Shown piece by piece: positions 54,609 to 64,000 of a stretch of DNA of 64,000 nt. The stretch covers positions 248,001-312,000 of the forward strand of contig NZ_CP151802.1 in the NCBI RefSeq assembly GCF_038446665.1, written 5' to 3'. A program made the position numbers and the translations under genes. The notes under the pieces are model-generated. The model worked only from the letters and a program-made list of their open reading frames with translations, searched no databases and was not told where the DNA came from. The DNA comes from Lysobacter sp. FW306-1B-D06B (lineage in GTDB: Bacteria > Pseudomonadota > Gammaproteobacteria > Xanthomonadales > Xanthomonadaceae). How positions within the stretch are numbered: position 1 is the first letter of the stretch; each line of letters starts with the position of its first letter.

Positions 54609-55439
54609 TCAGCCCTTCAACGCCGCCGCATGATGCGCGACGTGCTCGCCGATGAAGCTGGCGATGAAGTAATAGCTGTGGTCGTAACCGGCCCGCAGGC
54701 GCAGATCGATGGGATGGTCCGCTGCCTCGCAGGCTTCGCTCAGGCGCTGCGGTTGCAGCTGCGTGGCGAGGAATTCGTCGGCCTCGCCCTGATCGACCAG
54801 CAGCGGCAGTCGTTCGGATGCATGGGCGACCAGCTCCGTCGCATCCCACTGCGTCCACGCCTGGCGATCCTCGCCCAGGTACGCGGCGAACGCCTTCTGC
54901 CCCCATGGCACCTGGCTCGGCGCGACGATCGGCGAGAACGCCGACACGCTGCGGTAACGCCCCGGGTTCTTCAGCGCGACGACCAGCGCACCGTGCCCGC
55001 CCATCGAATGCCCGCTGATGGCGCGCGCCTTCGTCGCCGGAAACTGCGCTTCGATCAGGTCGGGAAGCTCGCGCGATACGTAGTCGAACATGCGGTAATG
55101 CTTCGACCACGGCGCCTGCGTCGCGTTGACGTAGAAGCCGGCGCCGATGCCCAGGTCATAGCCTTCCGCATCCGCCACGCCGGGGCCGCGCGGACTCGTG
55201 TCGGGCGCGACCAGGATCACGCCGTGCTCGGCCGCGTAGCGCTGCGCGCCGGCCTTGGTGATGAAGTTCTGCTCGGTGCAGGTGAGCCCGCTGAGCCAGT
55301 ACAGCACCGGGCACGAGCGCTGCTCCGCCTGCGGTGGCAGGTAGACGCCGAAGCTCGTCTCGCAGTCGAGCGTGGACGAAGCGTGCCGGTAAACGTGCTG
55401 CCAGCCGCCGAAGCAGGCGCGGTGTTCGATGCGTTGCAT
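54609..55439 (-). CDS. fghA: S-formylglutathione hydrolase
   Basis: A 276-residue esterase of the glutathione-dependent formaldehyde pathway: hydrolyses S-formylglutathione to formate and glutathione. Nucleophile Ser145 in SGHSMGGHG, the conserved YWLSGLTCTEQNFITKAGAQ (in part), and FYVNATQAPWSKHYRMFDY. ATG 55439 fits the family. Third gene of the frm operon after frmR and adhC; 93 bases, with octamer-like repeat pieces, separate it from adhC. Confidence 0.95.
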   Translation of the reverse strand: MQRIEHRACFGGWQHVYRHASSTLDCETSFGVYLPPQAEQRSCPVLYWLSGLTCTEQNFITKAGAQRYAAEHGVILVAPDTSPRGPGVADAEGYDLGIGAGFYVNATQAPWSKHYRMFDYVSRELPDLIEAQFPATKARAISGHSMGGHGALVVALKNPGRYRSVSAFSPIVAPSQVPWGQKAFAAYLGEDRQAWTQWDATELVAHASERLPLLVDQGEADEFLATQLQPQRLSEACEAADHPIDLRLRAGYDHSYYFIASFIGEHVAHHAAALKG

Positions 55440-55532
55440 GGGTGATGTCCGGGATTGGAGATGCGGGATTCGGGATTCGATGTGGGGGGCGGGACGGACG
55501 AGGGCGTGCCTTTGCCAATCCCGAATCCCGAA

Positions 55533-56982
<1,450 letters not shown>

Positions 56983-57001
56983 GGTCGGTCCGGCGGATGG
57001 G

Positions 57002-57016
57002 TACTGGGGTGGAGTA
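57002..57016. promoter_or_regulatory. CsoR/RcnR-type operator for the frm operon
   Basis: TACTGGGGTGGAGTA, fitting the TACT-G-tract-AGTA operator pattern of this repressor family, 20 bases before the frmR start. On the minus strand its right end is part of TATACT (57014-57019), a good -10 box, so repressor binding would block the promoter. Confidence 0.75.
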
Positions 57017-57111
57017 TAGACAAACGAGCATGTCGGACGGACGACAGGCATCCCTCCCCATGCGCGGGCAGGCCGGTCAGCGCGCCTGGATGTGGATGCC
57101 GCGCACCTTTC

Positions 57112-57678
57112 TCAGGGCATCTGCTGCGCCATCGCGGCCGGCGGGAACTGCGCGAACATGCGGTCCACGCTCAGCTGCATCGCGTTGGTCTGCGCGATCG
57201 GCGAGTCGGGTACGGTGCCCATGGCGATGCCGCGCCACAGCGGCCGCTGGGTCTGCGCATCGAACATGTCGAGCACGAGGGTCCCGTAGGTGTAGTCGCG
57301 CACGGTGGTGGTGGTGTTGAAGCCGCCCCACGCACCCCAGCCCGGGCCCCAGCAGCAACCGCCCCAGCCCCAGCCGCCCCACATCGGGCCGTTGTTCCAG
57401 GTGTCCACGCGCATGCGCCGCTCGGTGACGATGGTGCCGGCGAGGGTGACCTGCGCGTTGGTCGACTGCGTCCAGCCGCGCTCGCGCAACTTGGCGTCGA
57501 CGGCGGCGACAAGGCGCTGCGAATGCAACGGCGAGAAGCCTTCCGGCCGCTGCGTCCAGCGATAGGTCTGGTACTGGCCGAAGTTCACGCCCGGGTCGTA
57601 GTCGGTGAAGACGGCCGGCGTGGTCGCGCAACCGCCGAACAGAGCGGCGGTGCAGAGGATCGTAAGGGCGAGTTTCAT
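57112..57678 (-). CDS. DUF4136 family lipoprotein
   Basis: A 188-residue protein with lipobox LFGGC (Cys17) and the DUF4136 fold: TDYDPGVNFGQYQTYRW, a Trp/Gly-rich loop GPMWGGWGWGGCCWGPGWG, and VDRMFAQFPP at the end. Probably outer-membrane anchored in the periplasm; function unknown. ATG 57678 is the family start. Confidence 0.88.
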   Translation of the reverse strand: MKLALTILCTAALFGGCATTPAVFTDYDPGVNFGQYQTYRWTQRPEGFSPLHSQRLVAAVDAKLRERGWTQSTNAQVTLAGTIVTERRMRVDTWNNGPMWGGWGWGGCCWGPGWGAWGGFNTTTTVRDYTYGTLVLDMFDAQTQRPLWRGIAMGTVPDSPIAQTNAMQLSVDRMFAQFPPAAMAQQMP

Positions 57679-57837
57679 GGCCGACTCCCACGGTGACGGC
57701 GAGCTTGAAGATACGCCCGAAGGGTGTCGGGAAGCGTGAAGCGTTGCGAGGTTTGCTGAATGGTTCAGGTGGGGCCGGGGGTGGTGCGGTGCCTGTGCGG
57801 TTCGGTGCGGTTTGAGTTGCGGGTGCGGGTGCTTTTT

Positions 57838-57995
57838 CCCTTCTCCCCTCGCGGCGACCGAAGGGAGTGCAGGGCTGAGAAGGTGGCACGAAGCGCCGGA
57901 AGCGGGGCGCGCGAAGCGCGTGCTCTTACAGCGGCCGCACCCCTCTCCCTGGCTCGCTTCGCGAGCCTGTCCCTCTCCCGCAAGGGGAGAGGGCG
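57838..57995. repeat. Composite dispersed GA/TC-rich repeat
   Basis: CCCTTCTCCC ... GGCACGAAGCGCCGGAAGCGG, GCGCGCGAAGCGCGTGC, CCCTCTCCC ... CGCAAGGGGAGAGGG. Same layout as at 44417-44545. Confidence 0.6.
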
Positions 57996-58010
57996 TTCTG
58001 CGTGCCAGGC

Positions 58011-58558
58011 CACGCGGCAGTGCTCGCTGCGATCAGTGCATGGCTGCCATCCATGGCGACCCGGCACCGGCTCCGGATCGCCCGGTCCGGCCATCCGTGG
58101 CCGGCCGTTCGGCAGGCCACGCGGCAGTGCTCGCTGCGATCAGTGCATGGCTGCCATCCATGGCGAACCGGCACCGGCTCCGGATCGCCCGGTCCGGCCA
58201 TCCGTGGCCGGCCGTTCGGCAGGCCACGCGGCAGTGCTCGCTGCGATCAGTGCATGGCTGCCATCCATGGCGAACCGGCACCGGCTCCGGATCGCCCGGT
58301 CCGGCCATCCCTGGCCGGCCGTTCGGCAGGCCACGCGGCAGTGCTCGCTGCGATCAGTGCATGGCTGCCATCCATGGCGAACCGGCACCGGCTCCGGGTC
58401 GCCCGGTCCGGCCATCCCTGGCCGGCCGTTCGGCAGGCCACGCGGCAGTGCTCACTGCGATAAGTGCATGGCTGCCATCCATGGCGAACCGGCACCGGCT
58501 CCGGATCGCCCGGTCCGGCCATCCGTGGCCGGCCGTTCGGCAGGCCACGCGGCAGTGC
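58011..58558. repeat. 107-bp tandem repeat, five units plus partial sixth
   Basis: Units start CACGCGGCAG at 58011, 58118, 58225, 58332 and 58439, with the start of a sixth at 58546. Units differ by a few single-base changes (for example CCGTGG or CCCTGG; CGATCAG or CGATAAG). Each carries ATGGCTGCCATCCATGG and CCGGCCATCC-TGGCCGG inverted repeats. It ends about 15 bases before the ppc stop. Confidence 0.95.
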
Positions 58559-58575
58559 CGCGTAAGCGGCCTGCC

Positions 58576-61320
58576 TCACCCCGTGTTCTGTATCCCTGCC
58601 GAGATGCCGTTCACCGTAGCCACCAGCGCCTGGTACAGCGCATCGTCCGGCCGGCCGGCTTCGCGCCAGCGGGCCAGCAGGTCCACCTGCAACACGCTGA
58701 TCGGGTCGACGTACGGATTTCGCAGGCGGATCGACTGGCGCAGCCGGTAGTCGCCGGCCAGCAGCTCGTCGCTGCCCTTGATCGCCAGCACCGCCGCGCG
58801 CGTGCGTTCGAACTCGGCCGCGATGCCGGGGTGGAAGCGCTCGTGCAGTTCGCCCGCCAGGCGCGAGTACTGCTCGAAAATGCCCGGGTCGGACTTGGCC
58901 AGCATCATCTCCAGGTCGTCGATGAGCGTGCCGAAGAAGGGCCAGTCACGCGCCATCTCGGTCAGCGTGTCGCGGCCGTGCGTGTCCAGCGCCTTCGTCA
59001 ACGCGGTGCCGACGCCGTACCACGCGGTCAGCCCGGCGCGGTTCTGCGACCACGCGAACACCCACGGAATCGCGCGCAGCGATCCCACGTCGCCGCTGCC
59101 GGCACGCTTGCTCGGACGCGAGCCGATGCGCAGGCGCTCGATCACGTCGATCGGCGTCGCCGCGCGGAAATAAGCCGGGAACTCCGGGTTCTCGTGCACC
59201 AGCGCGCGGTAGTGCGCGCGCGCGTCGCGGGCCAGTTCGCCCGCGATCGCACGCCAGGTCTCCTCGCGCGGCTCCGGCGGACGCGGTCGCAGCGTCGCAC
59301 GCAACACCGCGCCGGTGGCCTGTTCGAGATTGCGCAGCGCGATCGCGCGGATGCCGTACTTGCGGTGGATCACCTCGCCTTGCTCGGTCAGGCGCAGGTA
59401 GCCGTCCACCGAACCGCGCGGCGCGGCGATCACCGCGCGCTCGGTCTTGCCGCCACCGCGGCTGATCGAACCGCCGCGGCCGTGGAAGAAGGCGATGCGC
59501 ACGCCGCTCTCGCGCGCCAGTTCGGTCAGCGCGATCTGCGTGCGCTGCAGCGCCCAGCGCGAGGCGAGCATGCCGCCGTCCTTCGCACTGTCGGAGTAGC
59601 CCAGCATCACCACCTGGCGGTTGCCGCGCGCCGCCAGGTGCCGGCGGTACACGGGATCGGCGAACAGCGCGTGCAGCGTGTCGCTGGCAGCGTCGAGGTC
59701 GTCCACGGTTTCGAACAGCGGTGCCACGTCCAGCGGCACGCGGCCTTCGCTGTCGATGCAACCGGCCACGCGCGCCAGCGCGAGCACGGCCAGCGCGTCG
59801 GCCGCGCTGCGGCTCATGCTGACGATGTAGGGCCCGAACGCGTGCGCGCCGTAGCGCGGGCGCAGGCGTGCGACGGCGCGGAACACATCCAGCGTCGGCC
59901 GCGCGGTGCCGTTGCCGACGCCTCGCACCGGTTCGCTGCCGTCGAGCAGGTGATGCAGCCGCTGCGCCCGCTCCTCGCGCGTGCGCGATTCCCACTGCGC
60001 ATCGCCCAGCACTTCGGCGAGCGCGGCGTCGTGCGTGGCCGAATCCTGGCGCAGGTCCAGGCTGGCCAGATGGAAGCCGAAGCACTCCGCGCGCCGGCGC
60101 AGGCGCCGCACCGCATGCCCACCGGCGTGTTCGCCCTGGTGCGTGCGCAGGCTGTCCTCGATCATCCGGATGTCGGCCAGGAAGGCGGCGGCGTCGGGAT
60201 AACCGTTGACGTGGTCCTCCGTCGTCGCGCGCAGGCGCGCGGCGATCAATGCCAGCAGGTTGCGATACGGCATGTCGGCGTGGCGCGGCTTCAGCGCGGC
60301 GGCGGCCTTGGGCAGCAGGTAGCGGTATTCCTCGATGCGCGCGAGCACCGTCTCCGCCACGCCGATGCGTCCCAGCGACTGACTCAACAGCTCGCCCAGC
60401 GCCGCGACTTCCTGTCGATATGCCCCCAGCACCAGCGAACGCTGCCCGGCGAGCGAAGCGGCGATGGTGTCCGCGCCGACGTTCGGATTGCCGTCCATGT
60501 CGCCGCCGACCCAGGTGCCGAAGCCGACCACGGCGGGCATCGCGACGTGCTCGCCGTACGTCTCGCGCAGCGCGTCCTCGAACAGCTCGTAAAACACCGG
60601 CAGCACGCGGTACAGCACGTCGGACAGGTAGAAGCCCACGTGTTCGAACTCGTCGGCGACGCTGGGCTTCACCGGCGGCGTTTCGGCGGTCTGCCAGCTG
60701 GCGGTGAGCGCCAGGCGCATGCGTTCCAGGTCGGCGCGGTGTTCGTACGGTGTGCGCGTGCGGTCGATGTCGTCGATCAGGCAGGTGACGATCTGCCGTT
60801 CCTTTTCCAGCAGCGCGCGACGCACGGCTTCGGTCGGATGCGCGGTGAACACCGGCTCGATCCGCAATCGCTGCAGCAGCGCGACCACTTCCTCCAGGCT
60901 CACGCCCTGCGCGGCCAGCGTGGCGAGCACATCGCGCAGGCCGCCCGGCTGGCGGCTCGCGCCCTGGCGTTCGTAATCGCGGCGGCGGCGGATGCGGTGC
61001 ACGCGCTCGGCGACGTTCACCGCTTGGAAGTAAGTGGCGAAGGCGCGCACCAGGTCGCCGGCGTGTTCGAGTTCGACGCCCGCCAGCGCCTGTGCGAGTT
61101 CGCCCACCGGCGCGTTCGACTCGCGACGGCGGATCGCGGCGCGGCGCAGTGTCTCGACCTCGGCGAGGAACTGCGGGCCACGCTGCTCGGCAAGGATGTC
61201 GCCGACGAGCGCGCCCACGGTTTTCACGTCTTCGCGCAGGAGGGCGTCGTGCGGAGCGAAATCGACGACGCGCAGCGGTTCTTCGGCGGACTCGGCGGCA
61301 GGCACGGGTTGTCGGGTCAT
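58576..61320 (-). CDS. ppc: Phosphoenolpyruvate carboxylase
   Basis: A 914-residue enzyme making oxaloacetate from PEP and bicarbonate. Catalytic His in VFTAHPTEA, the motif GYSDSAKDGG, the glycine-rich FHGRGGSISRGG loop, and the C-terminal QNTG that binds inhibitors (aspartate, malate). Length fits the family (E. coli 883). ATG 61320 starts MTRQPVPAAESA. It feeds the TCA cycle; MaeB and AceE in this window work at the same node. Confidence 0.97.
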   Translation of the reverse strand: MTRQPVPAAESAEEPLRVVDFAPHDALLREDVKTVGALVGDILAEQRGPQFLAEVETLRRAAIRRRESNAPVGELAQALAGVELEHAGDLVRAFATYFQAVNVAERVHRIRRRRDYERQGASRQPGGLRDVLATLAAQGVSLEEVVALLQRLRIEPVFTAHPTEAVRRALLEKERQIVTCLIDDIDRTRTPYEHRADLERMRLALTASWQTAETPPVKPSVADEFEHVGFYLSDVLYRVLPVFYELFEDALRETYGEHVAMPAVVGFGTWVGGDMDGNPNVGADTIAASLAGQRSLVLGAYRQEVAALGELLSQSLGRIGVAETVLARIEEYRYLLPKAAAALKPRHADMPYRNLLALIAARLRATTEDHVNGYPDAAAFLADIRMIEDSLRTHQGEHAGGHAVRRLRRRAECFGFHLASLDLRQDSATHDAALAEVLGDAQWESRTREERAQRLHHLLDGSEPVRGVGNGTARPTLDVFRAVARLRPRYGAHAFGPYIVSMSRSAADALAVLALARVAGCIDSEGRVPLDVAPLFETVDDLDAASDTLHALFADPVYRRHLAARGNRQVVMLGYSDSAKDGGMLASRWALQRTQIALTELARESGVRIAFFHGRGGSISRGGGKTERAVIAAPRGSVDGYLRLTEQGEVIHRKYGIRAIALRNLEQATGAVLRATLRPRPPEPREETWRAIAGELARDARAHYRALVHENPEFPAYFRAATPIDVIERLRIGSRPSKRAGSGDVGSLRAIPWVFAWSQNRAGLTAWYGVGTALTKALDTHGRDTLTEMARDWPFFGTLIDDLEMMLAKSDPGIFEQYSRLAGELHERFHPGIAAEFERTRAAVLAIKGSDELLAGDYRLRQSIRLRNPYVDPISVLQVDLLARWREAGRPDDALYQALVATVNGISAGIQNTG

Positions 61321-61509
61321 CCCGCGAGCCTACCGCACTGCAACATGGGGTGGCGCGACGGTTTCAGGCGCAACGAAGCGACGCCCCGGGGGCCGCGAGC
61401 CGCCCGTCGGTGCGTCCGGCATCCGCCGCCGCGGCCATACTCCTGACCGCCCCCTGCCGCTGGCCGCGTTGTTTTTCCTGATGCCCCTTTCGAGCCGGAG
61501 CGTTCCACC

Positions 61510-63165
61510 ATGGCGCCACTGCACCGCCTTCTCGGTCTTGCCGTACTGAGCCTGTCACTGGCCGCGTGCCACGCGCCCGCGCGCCAGGACGCCGCACAGG
61601 AGACCGCGCCGCCCCTGTTCGACACCTTCGGCGACCTGCACCGCGACATCGGCACGCGCGTGCCAGAGGCGCAGCGCTACTTCGACCAGGGCCTGCGCCT
61701 GGCCTACGGCTTCAACCACGAAGCCGCCGCGCGCGCCTTCGCCGAAGCCGAACGGCTCGACCCCAAATGCGCGATGTGCGCCTGGGGCCAGGCGCTGGTG
61801 CTGGGACCCAACATCAACCTGCCGATGTCGCCCGACCTGGCCGCCGACGCGACCACGCTCGCGCTGCGCGCGCAGCATCTTTCGGCCAACGCGAAGCCCG
61901 CCGACCAGGCGCTGATCACCGCGCTCACCAAGCGCTACATCACGCCCGCGCCGACCGACCGCGCACCGCTCGACCAGGCCTATGCGCAGGCGATGGGCGA
62001 AGCGCACCAGCAGTTCCCCGACGACGACGACATCGCCGCGCTGTACGCCGAATCGCTGATGGACCTCACGCCGTGGGCGTACTGGAACGCGCAGGGCCAG
62101 CCGACGCAGTACACCGACGCGATCGTCGGCACGCTGGAGACGGTGCTCAAGCGCAACCCGCGCCACATCGGCGCGGCGCACTACTACATCCATGCCGTGG
62201 AAGCCTCGAATCAGCCCGAACGCGCCGAGCCCTACGCCGACCGCCTCGCCGCGCTCGCGCCCGGTTCGGGACACCTGGTGCACATGCCCGCGCACGTCTA
62301 CATCCGCGTGGGCCGCTACCACGACGCGACGCTGAGCAACCTCGCCGCGAGCACCGCCGACAAGGCCTTCCTCGCGGTCTGTCGCGGCAGCAACGGCGCC
62401 TATCCGCTGGGCTACGTGCCGCACAACTGGCATTTCGCGGCGATGACCGCGGCGCTGCACGGTTCGCGCACGCTGGCGATCGAAGCGGCCGACCAGACCG
62501 CGCAGCGCGTGGACCCGCAGCAGCTGGAGGCGATGGCCTTCATGCAGCAGTTCCTCGTCGCGCCGCTGTTCGCGCGGGTGCGTTTCGGCGAGTGGGACGC
62601 GATCCTCGCGCAGGCCGAGCCGCCGTCGCAGGTGGCCTTCCCGCGCGCGATCTGGCACTTCGCCCGCGGCATGGCGTTCGTGCGCACCGACAAGCCGGAG
62701 CAGGCGCGCAAGGAACTGAAGGCGCTGCAGGCCATCGCCAAGGACCCGGCGATGGAGAAGGTGGTGCTGTTCGACATCAACCGCGCCGACCGCGTGCTGG
62801 ATGTCGCGCAGAACATGCTGGCGGGCGAACTCGCGCTGTCGACCCGGCAGACCAAGGCGGGCCTGGACTACCTGCGCAAGGCGGTGGCCGCCGAAGACCT
62901 GCTCAACTACAACGAACCGCCCGACTGGCCGTTGCCGGTGCGTCCGTACCTGGGCGCGGCGCTGCTGGACGCGGGCCGTGCGAAGGAAGCCGTCGCCGTG
63001 TACGAGGAAGACCTCAAGCGCTTCCCGGAAAACGGCTGGTCGCTCCATGGCCTGGCGCAGGCGCAGAAGAAGCTCAAGCAGAAGGACGCCGCGGCGGACA
63101 GCGAACGCCGCCAGGCGGCCGCGTGGCAGTGGGCCGATGTGAAGCTGGTGGCGTCGCGGTTCTGA
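61510..63165 (+). CDS. TPR-repeat lipoprotein
   Basis: A 551-residue protein with lipobox LSLAAC (Cys20) and helical repeats. Near the start AQRYFDQGLRLAYGFNHEAA and AERLDPKCAMCAWGQALV, later HYYIHAVEAS, GHLVHMPAHVYIRVGRYHDA and, at the end, ALLDAGRAKEAVAVYEEDLK. Conserved Cys, His and Met residues in the middle suggest a metal or heme contact, but this is a guess. Exported tetratricopeptide proteins of this type are annotated as TPR proteins of unknown role. ATG 61510 has a weak ribosome site. Confidence 0.85.
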   Translation: MAPLHRLLGLAVLSLSLAACHAPARQDAAQETAPPLFDTFGDLHRDIGTRVPEAQRYFDQGLRLAYGFNHEAAARAFAEAERLDPKCAMCAWGQALVLGPNINLPMSPDLAADATTLALRAQHLSANAKPADQALITALTKRYITPAPTDRAPLDQAYAQAMGEAHQQFPDDDDIAALYAESLMDLTPWAYWNAQGQPTQYTDAIVGTLETVLKRNPRHIGAAHYYIHAVEASNQPERAEPYADRLAALAPGSGHLVHMPAHVYIRVGRYHDATLSNLAASTADKAFLAVCRGSNGAYPLGYVPHNWHFAAMTAALHGSRTLAIEAADQTAQRVDPQQLEAMAFMQQFLVAPLFARVRFGEWDAILAQAEPPSQVAFPRAIWHFARGMAFVRTDKPEQARKELKALQAIAKDPAMEKVVLFDINRADRVLDVAQNMLAGELALSTRQTKAGLDYLRKAVAAEDLLNYNEPPDWPLPVRPYLGAALLDAGRAKEAVAVYEEDLKRFPENGWSLHGLAQAQKKLKQKDAAADSERRQAAAWQWADVKLVASRF

Positions 63166-63363
63166 TCGCCGGCTCGCGCCTCCCCTCTGCCCGACGAGCG
63201 TAGAGGGGACAGGGGGCACCGGGGCACGGGAGTGCGCCGGCCCCATCGCTTCTTGTGAGCCGGCGTTCGAAGGGGCCCTTGCTCCGGAAGCCGTCATCCC
63301 CGCGAAGGCGGGGATGACAGCCTGGACCGTCCCCCGCCCCTGTCCTGCCCCCCGGCCCATTCT

Positions 63364-63377
63364 TGTCAGCCCTGACA
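63364..63377. promoter_or_regulatory. Inverted repeat TGTCAG-CC-CTGACA, possible operator
   Basis: A perfect 6-bp dyad about 190 bases before the response-regulator gene. A regulatory protein site is possible; no protein is known to bind it. Confidence 0.3.
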
Positions 63378-63506
63378 CAAACCGGCATCGGCCGACAACA
63401 TCGGCTGGTCAGGATCAGTACGAGTCGTGGACCCATGTGTCCCGTTGCCGCTGTCCGGCGATCCCCCGGCGGCGGCATTTTCTTTTCCGGGCCCGCCCCG
63501 AGGCGG

Positions 63507-63538
63507 TTGACACAACCGGCCCGCCGCCTGCCTACACT
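63507..63538 (+). promoter_or_regulatory. Possible promoter of the response-regulator gene
   Basis: TTGACA at 63507-63512 and TACACT at 63533-63538, 20 bases apart (longer than the usual 16-18), 27 bases before ATG 63566. Confidence 0.35.
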
Positions 63539-63565
63539 CCGCAACGCCCTTTCGTCGTTGGTGGC

Positions 63566-64000
63566 ATGGATCTGCAGTCGCTCCTCCTGGTCGTCGACGA
63601 CGACCCCGATCTCCGCCGGCTCATTTCCGGCTTCCTGACCGAACACGGCTACCGCGTGGAAACGGCCGAAGACGCCGCACAGATGCGCCGCGTGCTGGAC
63701 GAGCAACGCCCCGACCTGGTGATCCTGGACGTGATGATGCCCGGCGAGGACGGCCTCAGCGCCGCGCGCCGGCTGACCTCCGAACGCGGGCCGGCGCTGA
63801 TCATGCTCAGCGCGCTGGGCACCGACACCGATCGCATCATCGGCCTGGAGATCGGCGCGGACGACTACCTGGCCAAGCCCTGCAACCCGCGCGAGCTGCT
63901 CGCCCGCGTGCGCGCCGTGCTGCGCCGCCGGCAACTGGCGGCCGATGCGGCCAGCGGCCATCGCTACGAGTTCGCCGGCTGGCATCTGGACGTGGTGCGT
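63566..64000 (+). CDS. OmpR-type response regulator (partial, C-terminus off the window)
   Basis: The first 145 residues. Receiver domain with acidic pocket D11-D13, phosphoacceptor D55 in VILDVMMPGEDG, beta-4 Ser82 in MLSALG and Lys104 in YLAKPCNP. The receiver ends in ARVRAVLRRR at about 126, followed by the start of a winged-helix DNA-binding part (FAGWHLDVVR). Typical of OmpR/PhoB regulators; the partner kinase is probably just beyond the end. ATG 63566 follows the -10-like TACACT. Confidence 0.92.
   Translation, partial: MDLQSLLLVVDDDPDLRRLISGFLTEHGYRVETAEDAAQMRRVLDEQRPDLVILDVMMPGEDGLSAARRLTSERGPALIMLSALGTDTDRIIGLEIGADDYLAKPCNPRELLARVRAVLRRRQLAADAASGHRYEFAGWHLDVVR

Larger units (their letters stand above)
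57679..58575. other. Repeat-filled intergenic region, 897 bases
   Basis: Contains at 57838-57995 a copy of the composite GA/TC-rich repeat and at 58011-58558 the 107-bp array. Between 57679 and 57838 lies the promoter side of the DUF4136 gene. Long frames across the array in both directions arise because 107 is not divisible by three and no stop occurs in the unit; they are not genes. Confidence 0.75.
63166..63565. other. Intergenic region, 400 bases
   Basis: Contains a GTCATCCCCGCGAAGG palindrome at 63293-63318, the perfect inverted repeat TGTCAGCCCTGACA at 63364-63377 and promoter-like TTGACA (63507-63512) with TACACT (63533-63538). No gene seen. Confidence 0.5.

Noticed and set aside
58011..58558. 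Array considered as CRISPR
   Set aside because: Units are contiguous 107-bp copies without unique spacers, and no cas gene is near.
57760..61446. Very long plus-strand open frame (over 1200 codons) opposite ppc
   Set aside because: It is the antisense shadow of ppc plus the 107-bp array; high GC leaves frames open. No ribosome site, composition rich in Arg/His/Gln without any domain.

Overview
The window is about 64 kb of very GC-rich chromosomal DNA from a gammaproteobacterium, most likely a Lysobacter-like member of the Xanthomonadaceae/Lysobacteraceae. Reasons: a three-part glutaredoxin/rhodanese protein with a CGFS site, an XAC0095-like small protein, homodimeric AceE, outer-membrane and autotransporter proteins, many short proteins with xanthomonad-style lipoprotein signals, and several families of dispersed palindromic repeats of the kind common in these genomes. 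No rRNA, tRNA, CRISPR array, integrase or complete insertion sequence was found.

Layout. 0-9 kb: a partial MFS exporter, a HAD phosphatase, small membrane and outer-membrane proteins, a TPR protein, a short-chain dehydrogenase, and a vanadium-haloperoxidase/PAP2-fold protein with an altered active site. 9-11.4 kb is a noticeably less GC-rich accessory patch: two DUF2931 copies, both damaged, and a coiled-coil protein with a PD-(D/E)XK-like nuclease core whose 3' end is spliced onto one of those copies. 11.5-20.5 kb: a membrane-anchored receiver protein, a helical-repeat protein, a beta-lactamase-fold hydrolase, a frameshifted autotransporter with a proline-rich 20-residue repeat, and MsrA. 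20.5-27.6 kb is a second accessory region: repeat-damaged small genes, an orphan type VI secretion cargo module (PAAR spike tip, M15-like peptidoglycan peptidase split by a frame change, lipoprotein probably giving immunity), and a divergent pair of lipid-hydrolase-like genes (patatin and SGNH).

27.6-57 kb is mostly conserved core: aceE, a YncD/PqqU-like TonB receptor, maeB, an ArnT-like membrane protein, a DUF1704 peptidase, rsgA, an AlaA-like aminotransferase followed by SGNH hydrolase and methyltransferase genes, a polysaccharide deacetylase, the glutaredoxin-rhodanese fusion, AMP nucleosidase, a coupled amidohydrolase pair, a DsbA-like isomerase, DegV and the formaldehyde detoxification operon frmR-adhC-fghA with a recognisable operator. 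57-64 kb: a DUF4136 lipoprotein, a 107-bp tandem repeat in five copies, ppc, a TPR lipoprotein and the start of an OmpR-type response regulator.

Together the core genes form a carbon node (AceE, MaeB, Ppc, AlaA all act at or next to pyruvate/PEP) and a formaldehyde/oxidative-stress set (FrmR-AdhC-FghA, MsrA, Grx-rhodanese). The accessory parts look like competition or defence cargo (T6SS module, nuclease-like protein) and are the places where repeats, truncations and frameshifts cluster.
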